Shown piece by piece: positions 26,018-34,340 of a stretch of 48,057 nucleotides of DNA. This DNA comes from Flavobacteriales bacterium (lineage in GTDB: Bacteria; Bacteroidota; Bacteroidia; Flavobacteriales_E; Vicingaceae). The notes below the pieces were generated by a model, which was not told the origin of the DNA, searched no databases, and saw nothing but the letters and a program-made list of their open reading frames with translations. Within the stretch, counting starts at the first letter, position 1. Each line of letters opens with the position of its first letter. The stretch lies in assembly GCA_015075325.1 (NCBI GenBank), contig JABTUP010000024.1, forward strand, positions 1 through 48,057. Reading direction: 5' to 3'. Made by a program: the position numbers and the translations under genes.

Positions 26018-27364
26018 TTAATAAAAACGTGGTTCTACTTCTTTTTCTACAAAATGAACGCCATAATTTTCTAATTCTTCTAAAATGGGGTCATAAATTT
26101 CTTTTTGTATTGGAATATGAACTCCTGGCGTGGTAATGGTTCCATTTAAAATCATTTTGGTTGCAATAGCAACAGGCAATCCAACGGTTTTAGCCATTGC
26201 AGTATACACTTGGTCGTCGCCTTTTACAACCATTGACGAATGTATTTCATGGAATTTATTGTCTTTTTCATACAAAAAGCGGTGCCACATTACAATCATA
26301 TCTTTATCATTTGGCGAAAGCGACAATTTTTGTTCTAAAATATGTTGAAGCATTTGAGCTGGAGTAGCATTTTTTAACCCTATTTTAGTGTTATCAAAAA
26401 TTCCTAACCAAACAAATTTTTCATACAAATCCACATCATCTTGTCGGATGTTTAGGTAATGTTTAAACTTCAATTCTACCGAATCGGTAATATTATAAGC
26501 TAAAAAAGAGTTGATAAAATCGCGGTTAGTCATTTCTTCCGAGCCTTCCATTACATAACTATCGTCGGTTGCACCGAGTTGTACAAACACATCCCAAGCA
26601 CGGCAAAAACCAGGTTTTCGCAAAGTACCTCTGTACATGGTTGGAATGTCTTTTAATCCATAAATTTCTCGGTATTGTAACGAATCTCTGTTGGCATAAC
26701 CTTCAAACTTTCCGTAGCCTTCAATTTCTATTATTTCAGTTCGTCGAAATAATTTGTGATAAGGAATGTATTTGTATTTTCCGTTTTGAATAAACTTAAC
26801 GGTTCCTTGCCCAGCCAACACTACATTACGAGGATTCCAAGTAAATTTATAATTCCAAGGATTGTTGTCGCTTTCTGGTGCAATTAAGCCACCTGTAAAT
26901 GTTTCAAACGCTTCTAGTCTTCCTCCATTTGTTCTAATTTCATCAATAACTCGCATGGCAGAAAGGTGATCAATTCCAGGGTCAACGCCAATTTCATTCA
27001 TAATAATGATACCTGCGTTTTTTGCATCGTTTTCCAATGCTTTCATTTCCTTACTCACATAAGAAGCAGTAACCATGTGTTTTTTGTATTTGATACAATC
27101 TTTAGCTACCGAAATGTGCATGTGGGCTGGCAACATCGAAATAACCAAATCCGATTCGTCTATTAACCTAACACGTTCTTCATCGTTGTTTACATCAAAT
27201 GCTAAAGCCTTTGCTCTATCATGGTTGTTGGCAGCTTTTAATGCCAATTCTTTCGACTGGTCGGTAATGGTTACAAACCAATTTTCTTTCTCTGCATTAA
27301 ACAATAAATATTGAATTAACGATGACGTTGATCTTCCGGCTCCTATAACTAAAATTTTCTTCAT
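26018..27364 (-). CDS. Saccharopine dehydrogenase family protein
   Basis: The ATG at 27364 starts MKKILVIGAGRSTSSLIQYL with a Rossmann GxGxxxS nucleotide-binding motif; longer in-frame starts are rejected. The 448-residue protein aligns with the saccharopine reductase/LYS9 fold: DLVISMLPAHMHISVAKDCI, MNEIGVDPGIDHLSAMRVID and a C-terminal catalytic part (TFTGGLIAPESDNNPWNYKFTWNPRNVV). It probably converts saccharopine to glutamate and aminoadipate semialdehyde, or the reverse, in lysine breakdown. The substrate is inferred from the family only. Divergent from the DUF423 gene. Confidence 0.85.
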   Translation of the reverse strand: MKKILVIGAGRSTSSLIQYLLFNAEKENWFVTITDQSKELALKAANNHDRAKALAFDVNNDEERVRLIDESDLVISMLPAHMHISVAKDCIKYKKHMVTASYVSKEMKALENDAKNAGIIIMNEIGVDPGIDHLSAMRVIDEIRTNGGRLEAFETFTGGLIAPESDNNPWNYKFTWNPRNVVLAGQGTVKFIQNGKYKYIPYHKLFRRTEIIEIEGYGKFEGYANRDSLQYREIYGLKDIPTMYRGTLRKPGFCRAWDVFVQLGATDDSYVMEGSEEMTNRDFINSFLAYNITDSVELKFKHYLNIRQDDVDLYEKFVWLGIFDNTKIGLKNATPAQMLQHILEQKLSLSPNDKDMIVMWHRFLYEKDNKFHEIHSSMVVKGDDQVYTAMAKTVGLPVAIATKMILNGTITTPGVHIPIQKEIYDPILEELENYGVHFVEKEVEPRFY

Positions 27365-27471
27365 TGATTTTTTGAAAATACTTATGAGTAATAAACTTGC
27401 CCGAAATTCGTTATTTTTAGCCATTCTTAAAAGAATTTTACTGAATTTTACTAACAACAATTATGTGAATT

Positions 27472-27858
27472 ATGGACAAATCGAGTTTAGCTAAAGGAGC
27501 AACTTTAGGTTGTATTGCGGTAATTTTTGGTGCTTTAGGGGCACATGCTTTAAAAGAGGTGTTGCTACCAGAACAACTACTCAGTTTCGAAACAGGTGTT
27601 CGCTATCAAATGTATCATGCTTTGGCTATTATCGTTTTGGCTGTAGTGGTAAAAAACAAAAGCAGTAAATTATTGGTTACAGCTGTAAATTTATTTTTTT
27701 GGGGAGTAATTTTATTTTCTGGCTCAATATATCTGTTAACGCTTAAAACTATTTTGGCTGCCGATTTTTTAAAATTTGTTGGCCCGATAACTCCAATTGG
27801 TGGAATAATATTGGTTTTTGGTTGGATTTTATTAATCTGGGAAGGGGTTAGAGGTTAG
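27472..27858 (+). CDS. DUF423 (YgdD-like) small membrane protein
   Basis: A 128-residue inner-membrane protein with four hydrophobic segments. Family marks are FGALGAHALKEVL near residue 20, TGVRYQMYHALAI at about 41-53 and FVGPITPIGGIILVFGWILL near the end. Function is unknown across the family. The last codons (GVRG and stop) are built from the tandem repeat that fills the following spacer, so the C-terminus may have been reshaped by the repeat. Confidence 0.88.
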   Translation: MDKSSLAKGATLGCIAVIFGALGAHALKEVLLPEQLLSFETGVRYQMYHALAIIVLAVVVKNKSSKLLVTAVNLFFWGVILFSGSIYLLTLKTILAADFLKFVGPITPIGGIILVFGWILLIWEGVRG

Positions 27859-27985
27859 AGGTTGGAGGTTGGAAGACCGAAGACCGAAGATTGAAAACTG
27901 TAAACTGAAGATCGAAGACTAAATACTTAATACTTACTCCTAACACCTAAAGCCTTACGCCTAAAACCTTACTCCTAAACACAAA
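27843..27985. repeat. Composite short-period repeat tract at a convergent junction
   Basis: Three adjoining kinds of unit: GGTTAGA/GGTTGGA (27847-27872), GAAGACC/GAAGATT (27872-27920) and a CCTTACNCCTAA-type stretch (27925-27980) containing ACTCCTAACACCTAAAGCC. The tract covers the 3' end of the DUF423 gene and runs almost to the smpB stop codon. No hairpin terminator is evident. Confidence 0.8.
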
Positions 27986-27988
27986 CAA

Positions 27989-28438
27989 CTACTTCTTTAA
28001 CGCTCTATCCATTTCTCTTCGGGCATCTTTCGATTTTAAATCTTCACGTTTGTCGTGTAGTTTTTTTCCTTTTGCAAGAGCAATGTCCATTTTTGCAAAA
28101 CCATTTTTGTTGATGAAAACTTTTAGTGGAACAATAGTTAAACCAACATCTTTTTTCTTTTTCTCCAACTTATCAAGTTCGCTTCTGTTCAGCAGTAATT
28201 TACGGTCGCGTTTGGGTTCGTGGTTGTTGTAAGTACCTTGTTCGTATTCGGCAATATACATGTTTTTAATAAAGAGTTCGCCATTTTTCATGTAACAAAA
28301 GCCCTCAACAATACTGGCTTTACCAGCCCGAATGCTTTTTATTTCGGTTCCGGTTAATTGAATTCCAGCAGTAAAAGTTTCTAAAAACTCATACTCAAAA
28401 CTTGCTCTTTTATTTTTTATGTTAATAGCATTACTCAC
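27989..28438 (-). CDS. smpB: SsrA-binding protein SmpB
   Basis: The start is most likely GTG at 28438 ([18 protein letters not shown]). The GTG 15 nt further upstream overlaps the promoter. The 150-residue RNA-binding protein delivers tmRNA to stalled ribosomes. Motifs: [50 protein letters not shown] and the C-terminal tail [27 protein letters not shown], which enters the mRNA channel. The -7 element lies only 4 nt before the start codon, so the transcript may be leaderless. Confidence 0.93.
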   Translation of the reverse strand: MSNAINIKNKRASFEYEFLETFTAGIQLTGTEIKSIRAGKASIVEGFCYMKNGELFIKNMYIAEYEQGTYNNHEPKRDRKLLLNRSELDKLEKKKKDVGLTIVPLKVFINKNGFAKMDIALAKGKKLHDKREDLKSKDARREMDRALKK

Positions 28439-28442
28439 CTTG

Positions 28443-28450
28443 CAAATATA
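28443..28450 (-). promoter_or_regulatory. -7 promoter element directly before smpB
   Basis: On the minus strand the sequence reads TATATTTG, a full match to TAnnTTTG. A transcript start 6-8 nt further on would fall on or next to the GTG start codon at 28438. Confidence 0.6.
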
Positions 28451-28484
28451 CACGAATAATAAATGTGTTATTTAGCAAAAAAAG

Positions 28485-28517
28485 AAAAAGGGATTGATAA
28501 ATTATCAACCCCTTTTT
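28485..28517 (-). terminator. Terminator after the delta-60 surface protein gene
   Basis: Stem of TTGATAA (28494-28500) with TTATCAA (28502-28508), extended past one mismatch by GGG/CCC and AAAAA/TTTTT. It lies 26 bp beyond the stop codon of the minus-strand surface protein gene and upstream of smpB. Confidence 0.85.
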
Positions 28518-28542
28518 ACCTTCAATTTAAACTTACTATACT

Positions 28543-29361
28543 TTACTCTACAATTAATTTTTGAATAGATTTATTTACCTGAATGAAATAAATACCTTTT
28601 TCAAAATTTTGTAATGAAATAGTCAACTGTTTTTCATTGTTGAAATTTTGGAAGTAAACAATTTTTCCAATTGCATCGTAAATTCTCACTTGCTCAACAC
28701 CTTGAGTTGAATGAATTGAAACATGTTCATCTGCAACAGGATTTGGATAAATACTAAATTCGTTTATAGTTGAAATGGATTCAACATTTGTAACAGTAAC
28801 ATTTGTACAGTTTGATGTAGTTACACATCCATTTTCGGTAACTTCAACGGCATAATTACCATTTACCGTAACATTAAAACTTTGTCCATTTTCACCTAAA
28901 ATTGGTACATTTGAATTGTTGCAATCAACCCATTGATACGAAAGCCCACTTTCTTGAACGGTTAGTGTATTTCCTGTTTGATTAACAGTAGCTGTAGGCG
29001 AATTATTTACTGTTGCAACAACTGCTGTTCGTGGCGAAGTACATCCGCCGTTTGAAGCCTCAACATAATAAGTTGTAGTTGAACTGATGCTTGGTGTTAC
29101 AAAGCTTGTGCCTGTTCCCAACGACGAACCTCCTGTTGAAGCAGCATACCAGCTTAATGTTCCTGCACTTGCTGTTGCTCCTATGGTTACTGTTCCTGCA
29201 TCACAACGATTGTTTGGCGTTGTTCCTGTAATGGTTGGAGGTGTACAATTTAATAATCTTGCTACTCTGTTTCTTGTTGTTCCATTATATGAGGTAAAAT
29301 CTCCTGCAATAATTATAGTTGAACTGATGCTTGGTGTTACAAAGCTTGTGCCTGTTCCCAA
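28543..29361 (-). pseudogene. C-terminal part of the delta-60/Ig-like surface protein, cut off by a frameshift
   Basis: This frame continues the protein encoded at 29421-31139 after a 1-nt deletion near 29422; it is open up to the deletion, and the ATG at 29361 is arbitrary. It contains one hybrid 80-residue unit, one Ig-like unit (GTLSWYAASTGG, TYYVEASNGGC), a degenerate module with YQWVDCNN and YAVEVTENGC, and a type A sorting domain (FSIYPNPVADEHVSIH to FIQVNKSIQKLIVE). The hybrid unit contains the delta-60 end segment IIIAGDFTSYNG where TTYYVEASNGG is expected. With the base restored, one secreted, surface-attached protein of about 860 residues would result. Confidence 0.75.
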
Positions 29362-29960
29362 CGACGAACCTCCTGTTGAAGCAGCATACCAGCTTAATGT
29401 TCCTGCACTTGCTGTTGCTCCTAAGTTACGGTTCCTGCATCACAACGATTGTTTGGCGTTGTTCCTGTAATGGTTGGTGTAGTATTTACTGTTGCAACAA
29501 CTGCTGTTCGTGGCGAAGTACATCCTCCATTGGAAGCCTCAACATAATAAGTTGTAGTTGAACTGATGCTTGGTGTTACAAAGCTTGTTCCTGTTCCTAA
29601 AACGCTTCCTCCTGCTGATGCTGCGTACCAACTCAATGTTCCTGCACTTGCCGTCGCTCCTAAGATTACCGTTCCTGCATCACATCTATTGTTTGGTGTT
29701 GTTCCTGTAATGGTTGGTGTAGTATTTACTGTTGCAACAACTGCTATTCGTGGTGAAGTACAACCTCCATTTGAAGCCTCAACATAATAAGTTGTGCTTG
29801 AAGTGATGCTTGGTGTTACAAAACTTGTGCCTGTGCCCAACGACGAACCTCCTGTTGAAGCAGCATACCAGCTTAATGTTCCTGCACTTGCTGTTGCTCC
29901 CAGTGTTACTGTTCCTGCATCACAACGGTTGTTTGGCGTTGTTCCTGTAATGGTTGGAGG
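29000..29960. repeat. 240-bp tandem repeats encoding Ig-like domains
   Basis: The anchor GTTCCTGTAATGGTTGG recurs at 29222, 29461, 29701 and 29941: spacings 239, 240 and 240. The 239-bp spacing marks the 1-nt deletion. The leftmost interval contains a block (about 29239-29317) identical to 29958-30036, which belongs to the delta-60/Ig boundary. Confidence 0.9.
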
Positions 29961-31139
29961 TGTACAATTTAATAATCTTGCTACTCTGTTTCTTGTTGTT
30001 CCATTATATGAGGTAAAATCTCCTGCAATAATTATCTTTCCATCTGGTTGAACTGATATTGAATGTACCGTATTATTTGGTCCAGTTCCAGGGTCAAAAG
30101 ATGTGTCTAAAGTACCATTAGAATTGATTCTTGCAACTTTGCTAATGTTTGTCCCATTGTAAGAAAAGAAACTTCCAACAATTATTATTTTTCCATCTGA
30201 TTGAATAGCCAAATCATATACACCTGTAGAGCTAACACCACTAGCACCAGTACCTGGATTAAATGAAGTATCAATTGAACCATTTGTATTTATTCTTACA
30301 ATACCCGATCTTGAAGTTCCATTGTATGAAGTAAATTCTCCAACCACCAAAATTTTTCCATCAGCTTGAATTTGAATATTTCTCACTTCAGCAAAAGTGT
30401 TAAATCCTGTGCCTATATTGAACGTATTATCAATTGATCCATTTGTGTTTACTCGAGCAATATAATTTTTAGCAGTACCGTTGTATGACGTAAACCTTCC
30501 TCCAATAATAATCTTTCCATCAGATTGAATAGCCATAGAACGAATTTGATCGTTTGGTCCAGTTCCAACATTAAATGTATTATCTATACTACCATTTGTA
30601 TTTAATCGTTCAAACTTATATAGAGGTATGGTTGTGTTTATAGCATCCGTATAATAAGCAGCATAAATTATTTTACCATCAGTTTGAACTCCAATAGCAC
30701 GTACTTCTCCATTTAACAATTCCGCAGGATTGAATGTATTATCTAATGCCCCAAACTCATTAAATCTTCTTAGCGTACTTTTTTGAACTCCTGAACCAAA
30801 ATCATAGTTTGACCCTCCCGCTAAAATACTACCATCAGTCTCAATTGCAGAACAGTAAATATCGTGAGTTAAACCTCCAGGACTTGTTACATTAAATGAT
30901 GAATTCCATGTTCCATTTGTATTTGGAAGCGTTAATCCAACTTGATTGGTAAACCATGAATCGTATTCATTAAAAGATCCTGCTAAAAGAGGTTTTTCGC
31001 TAGTATGAATTTTAGAATCATAAACTCGTGCAGAAGGACCTGAACCAGGAGTAAATGTTAAATCTAAAGTGCCTGGCTGTCCAAAAGAGGAAAAACCTAT
31101 AACAGTTAAGGCAATTGAAGTAAGTAATTTTGTTTTCAT
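29421..31139 (-). CDS. T9SS-exported surface protein, delta-60 repeats plus Ig-like domains (N-terminal part)
   Basis: The ATG at 31139 gives a signal peptide (MKTKLLTSIALTVIGFSSFGQ). Residues 24-390 carry about seven delta-60 repeats of the form GSIDNTFNxGTG...IQSDGKIIIxGxFTSYNGT, which probably fold as a beta-propeller. Residues 395-572 hold Ig-like (Ig_7-type) units of 80 residues beginning TPTITGTTPNNRCDAGTV. The frame stops inside the third unit because one base is missing compared with the neighbouring copies. The remainder lies in 28543-29420. The role is unknown; such proteins are often adhesins or surface-layer parts. Confidence 0.8.
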   Translation of the reverse strand: MKTKLLTSIALTVIGFSSFGQPGTLDLTFTPGSGPSARVYDSKIHTSEKPLLAGSFNEYDSWFTNQVGLTLPNTNGTWNSSFNVTSPGGLTHDIYCSAIETDGSILAGGSNYDFGSGVQKSTLRRFNEFGALDNTFNPAELLNGEVRAIGVQTDGKIIYAAYYTDAINTTIPLYKFERLNTNGSIDNTFNVGTGPNDQIRSMAIQSDGKIIIGGRFTSYNGTAKNYIARVNTNGSIDNTFNIGTGFNTFAEVRNIQIQADGKILVVGEFTSYNGTSRSGIVRINTNGSIDTSFNPGTGASGVSSTGVYDLAIQSDGKIIIVGSFFSYNGTNISKVARINSNGTLDTSFDPGTGPNNTVHSISVQPDGKIIIAGDFTSYNGTTRNRVARLLNCTPPTITGTTPNNRCDAGTVTLGATASAGTLSWYAASTGGSSLGTGTSFVTPSITSSTTYYVEASNGGCTSPRIAVVATVNTTPTITGTTPNNRCDAGTVILGATASAGTLSWYAASAGGSVLGTGTSFVTPSISSTTTYYVEASNGGCTSPRTAVVATVNTTPTITGTTPNNRCDAGTVT

Positions 31140-31349
31140 AATATTTTCAGTTTAAATTGTAAACCAAAAATCATTAATCCTCAGAATTTTACGCTAAAAA
31201 TGATACGAATGGAAGCTATGATGTTGTGAATGGAATGAATGTTGAAATTAAAGAGCCTCCCCAACCCCTCCGAAGGAGGGGCTTACGAAGTTGAACGAAT
31301 ACTTACCCTAATTACTAACACCTTAAGACTTTCGCCTTACTCCTTTTTA
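31140..31349. repeat. Spacer with a GC-rich hairpin and degenerate short repeats
   Basis: Arms CCCCTCC (31265-31271) and GGAGGGG (31275-31281) form a 7-bp stem with a GAA loop and no T run. It is followed at 31300-31345 by ACTTACCCTAATTACTAAC and GCCTTACTCC words shared with the other repeat spacers. The rest, next to the surface protein start, is AT-rich promoter-like sequence. Confidence 0.65.
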
Positions 31350-32078
31350 CTATAATAAATTCAATCTTTTTAAAAATTCCTCACGACTGGTTCGGCTCAT
31401 CGGAATGGTTTCTTTTTCGATTACAACATATTCTGTATTAACAGCAGCTACAAAATTGATGTTTACAATGTATGAGCGGTGGATGTGAAAAAAACTATCT
31501 GACGGAAGTATTTCCAGCAAATTCTTTAGTGTTTCTCTTATCAAATATTTTTTTTCTTTGGTAAATATTTCGGCATAAACACCTTCCGATTTAACGTATA
31601 AAACATCTTTAAAATAAACCTTAATGTATAGCGAATCTTGTTTAATAAAAATAGCGTCGGTAAGAAGTTTAAAGTTTTTTTCCAATGTATTTTCTTCTTC
31701 TTTGGATTGAATAGAAAAATTACTCAATGCTACTTCAATTGCCGCAAACAAATCATTTTTAGAAAAGGGCTTAACCAAATAACCATTGGGTTTCGCCTCT
31801 TTTGCTTGTTCTACCGTTGTTTTGTCGGAGTACGATGAAACAAAAATAAGAGGGATATTATGGTTTTGTCGAAGAAATTTTGCAAAATCAATTCCGTTTT
31901 TTTCGCCAATAATGTTGATGTCTAGCAGCATAATGTCGGGTTTGTGGTTATTGCACAACTCCACTGCTTCGTCATAACTCATGGCATAATCGGGCACATC
32001 ATAACCTAGCTCAAGCAAGTATTTATTTAGCGTTTCGCAAATAATTACTTCATCGTCTAATATACCAACTTTAGTCAT
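31350..32078 (-). CDS. LytTR-type response regulator
   Basis: A 242-residue two-domain regulator. The receiver domain (1-125) has acidic D8/D9, phosphoacceptor D53 (IMLLDINI), and lysine K103 (YLVKPFSK). The LytTR DNA-binding domain (about 145-242) includes YVKSEGVYAEIFTKEKKYLIRETLKNLLE and FFHIHRSYIVNI. It should be phosphorylated by the TPR histidine kinase encoded 1 bp upstream. Targets are unknown; no LytTR direct repeat was recognised nearby. Confidence 0.92.
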   Translation of the reverse strand: MTKVGILDDEVIICETLNKYLLELGYDVPDYAMSYDEAVELCNNHKPDIMLLDINIIGEKNGIDFAKFLRQNHNIPLIFVSSYSDKTTVEQAKEAKPNGYLVKPFSKNDLFAAIEVALSNFSIQSKEEENTLEKNFKLLTDAIFIKQDSLYIKVYFKDVLYVKSEGVYAEIFTKEKKYLIRETLKNLLEILPSDSFFHIHRSYIVNINFVAAVNTEYVVIEKETIPMSRTSREEFLKRLNLL

Positions 32079-32079
32079 G

Positions 32080-34023
32080 TTACTTTGTAAAATTTAACTC
32101 CTTAAAAGTAATACAAAATTTAGAACCATTTTCATAACTGTACTCCACTTTTCCTTTTAACTGACGAGCCAACATTTTTACTAATTTCAACCCAAACGAA
32201 CCCTCTCGCTCGCCTACTCCATTGTTTGAAATTCCTTTTCCATCGTCTTTTATTGTTAGTTGCCAATTTTCTTGCTCCACTTTTTTTATAGAAATGCTAA
32301 GCAAATTGCCATAGTTAGGCACAAAAACATATTTATAGGCATTAGAAACCAGCTCGTTTAAAATTAATCCTAAAGGTATGATGGTATCAATATTAAAACG
32401 AACATTGTTTAAATCGAACGATTTATTTACTGCTGTTTTCGAAACAAAACCTGACTCAATACTACTCACCAACAATTGAGCATAATTCTGTAATTGAATG
32501 TTAGCAATATCGTCGGTTTGGTAAAGCATTTCATGAATTATTGCCATTGTTTTTATTCTTCCTTGAGCTTCGGCAACAATGTTTCCAATTTTTTCGTCAG
32601 CATGCAACGATTCTTGCAATTCGAGTAAACCTGTAATAATTTGCAAGTTATTTTTTACTCGATGGTGAATTTCTCGCAATAAAACCTCTTTCTCTTCGAG
32701 CGATTTATTTATGGTTTCATTTTTACTTTTTAGTTCTTTTGCTGTTTTTCTAATATTAAAAAATAATCCCACCAATAAAACCAAAACTATCAAAACAGCA
32801 ACTAGTACCAGCAACGTATTTTGCCGTTTTTTATTGGAATTTTCAACCAACAGTTGTTTTATTTCATTATCAGATTGCAACTGTTTAATTTCTAAATCGC
32901 GTTGTTTGGCTTGGTATTTTTCCGACAACGAATTGATGTATTTTAATTTCGATTCGTTAATTAAACTATCTTTTAAAATAGTGCCATGCTTGAGGTAATC
33001 GTATGCTTTTTTGAGGTTCGAATTCTCATAAACTGCGGCTAATGCCAAATAATTTTCTTTTGCTAATTCAATTCTGTTTAACGATAAAGCAATTGCTAAA
33101 CTTTGTTCGAGATACTTACTCGCTTTTTCGAGTTGTTTTTTTGATGAGTATAATATCCCCAAATTATTGAGATTCATTGCTAAATCATCTTTTCTTCCGT
33201 TGGTAACTAACACTTTGTTGGCTTCAAGCAAAAAAACCTCAGCCTCATCAAGCTTTCCAATGTTTCGATAAATAACACCCAAACTATTTTTTTCTAAAGC
33301 AATTTGAAGTGCTGAATTTATTTTTTTTGCCAAATCCAATGCTCTAATCGAATATTGTTCGGCTTCTTTAAACTGGTTTTGTTGCTGATAAACAACACTA
33401 ATGTTTGAAAGGGTATTTAATACTCCAAACTCATCTTTTAATTGCTCTTTTAGTTTTAACGACAACTGATAAAACTCAATGGCTTTGTCGTAATTTTCTT
33501 GTTTGCGATGAACTAAACCCAAATTATTGTAACTCTGAGCCAACGATTTATCATCTTTAATTTTGTAACGCAATTCGGCAGCTTTTAAATAATACTTGGC
33601 AGCAGAATCTAACAACGATTGATAAAAATAACATGCTCCAATATCGTTTAAGGTATTTGATGCAGCAAGCGTATCTTTTAAACCGAATCGAATATTTAAT
33701 GCAATGTTGTAATTTTTAATAGCCGAATCGAGCTGATTAAAATTGTCGTAAGCCAACCCAATTCTGTTAAAAGCGGTTGCGAGGTAAGAACTGTTCTTCG
33801 TTTGTTTTGCTAGCTCAAGTGTTTTTCGAGCATAAAAAAGCGAACTATCCAAATCATAGCTGCTGTATTCCCAACTTAAATCGGAGAAATGCAACAGTTT
33901 TTCTTCGTCAGAAATTGCTTTTGGAAGTAAGGAGTGTATTCGGTCAATCTCTTCCTGATTTTGACCAACAACAATAGTAACTATCAAATTTAATAACAAG
34001 ATGATAATACTATTTTTTAACAT
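32080..34023 (-). CDS. TPR-containing sensor histidine kinase (HisKA_2 type)
   Basis: A 647-residue membrane protein. The signal peptide (residues 1-20) is followed by six or seven TPR repeats (50-345, e.g. AQSYNNLGLVHRKQENYDKA), a coiled coil (355-400), one membrane helix (402-424), a HisKA_2 dimerisation domain with the phosphohistidine in EIHHRVKNN (H453/H454), and an ATPase domain (NELVSNAYKY, DDGKGIS). The TPR part lies outside the inner membrane and probably senses a protein or peptide. The LytTR regulator gene follows after 1 bp, making a classic pair. Confidence 0.92.
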   Translation of the reverse strand: MLKNSIIILLLNLIVTIVVGQNQEEIDRIHSLLPKAISDEEKLLHFSDLSWEYSSYDLDSSLFYARKTLELAKQTKNSSYLATAFNRIGLAYDNFNQLDSAIKNYNIALNIRFGLKDTLAASNTLNDIGACYFYQSLLDSAAKYYLKAAELRYKIKDDKSLAQSYNNLGLVHRKQENYDKAIEFYQLSLKLKEQLKDEFGVLNTLSNISVVYQQQNQFKEAEQYSIRALDLAKKINSALQIALEKNSLGVIYRNIGKLDEAEVFLLEANKVLVTNGRKDDLAMNLNNLGILYSSKKQLEKASKYLEQSLAIALSLNRIELAKENYLALAAVYENSNLKKAYDYLKHGTILKDSLINESKLKYINSLSEKYQAKQRDLEIKQLQSDNEIKQLLVENSNKKRQNTLLVLVAVLIVLVLLVGLFFNIRKTAKELKSKNETINKSLEEKEVLLREIHHRVKNNLQIITGLLELQESLHADEKIGNIVAEAQGRIKTMAIIHEMLYQTDDIANIQLQNYAQLLVSSIESGFVSKTAVNKSFDLNNVRFNIDTIIPLGLILNELVSNAYKYVFVPNYGNLLSISIKKVEQENWQLTIKDDGKGISNNGVGEREGSFGLKLVKMLARQLKGKVEYSYENGSKFCITFKELNFTK

Positions 34024-34026
34024 GTT

Positions 34027-34236
34027 TTATGCTTTTGTTTTTATCAAAAAGTAAATATTTATTCCCACTATAACCGAATTGGTTAAAATTATTGGAATGG
34101 AAAAATTTAATAAAATACCATATACAATAAAAATCAAACAGCCAATCGAATTAATTATTCTTAGCTTAACGATGTTCTTCATTAAAAAAGAAATCAACAC
34201 AATTGCTGATGCGATATATCCAATTATTTCGGTCAT
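34027..34236 (-). CDS. Small membrane protein (YgjV/SemiSWEET-like)
   Basis: A 69-residue protein with three hydrophobic helices (IIGYIASAIVLISFLM, IINSIGCLIFIVYGILL, PIILTNSVIVGINIYFLI). The pattern resembles the three-helix half-transporters of the YgjV and SemiSWEET groups, which dimerise. It ends 3 bp before the TPR kinase gene, in the same direction, so it may be part of that operon. Similarity is judged by pattern only. Confidence 0.65.
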   Translation of the reverse strand: MTEIIGYIASAIVLISFLMKNIVKLRIINSIGCLIFIVYGILLNFSIPIILTNSVIVGINIYFLIKTKA

Positions 34237-34340
34237 TTATTGAAGTCGTTAGGAGTAAGTCTTTAGTCGTAAGGTATAAATTTCTAATTTCTAATTTCTA
34301 ATTTCTAATCTCTAATTTCTAATCTCTAATCTCTAAATTA
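34237..34340. repeat. TTTCTAAT octamer repeats running into the lhgO 3' end
   Basis: About eight copies of an 8-bp unit TTTCTAAT/CTCTAATC lie at 34278-34337, preceded by GTCGTTAGGAGTAAGTC words. The array includes the lhgO stop codon and encodes its last residues. Confidence 0.85.

Noticed and set aside
29000..29960. CRISPR array or mobile repeats
   Set aside because: The repeats are 240 bp, contiguous and encode Ig-like protein domains in frame; there are no spacers.
34278..34337. CRISPR-like or iteron origin array
   Set aside because: Units are 8 bp with no spacers, and no replication genes or dnaA boxes are nearby; it groups with the other spacer repeats.
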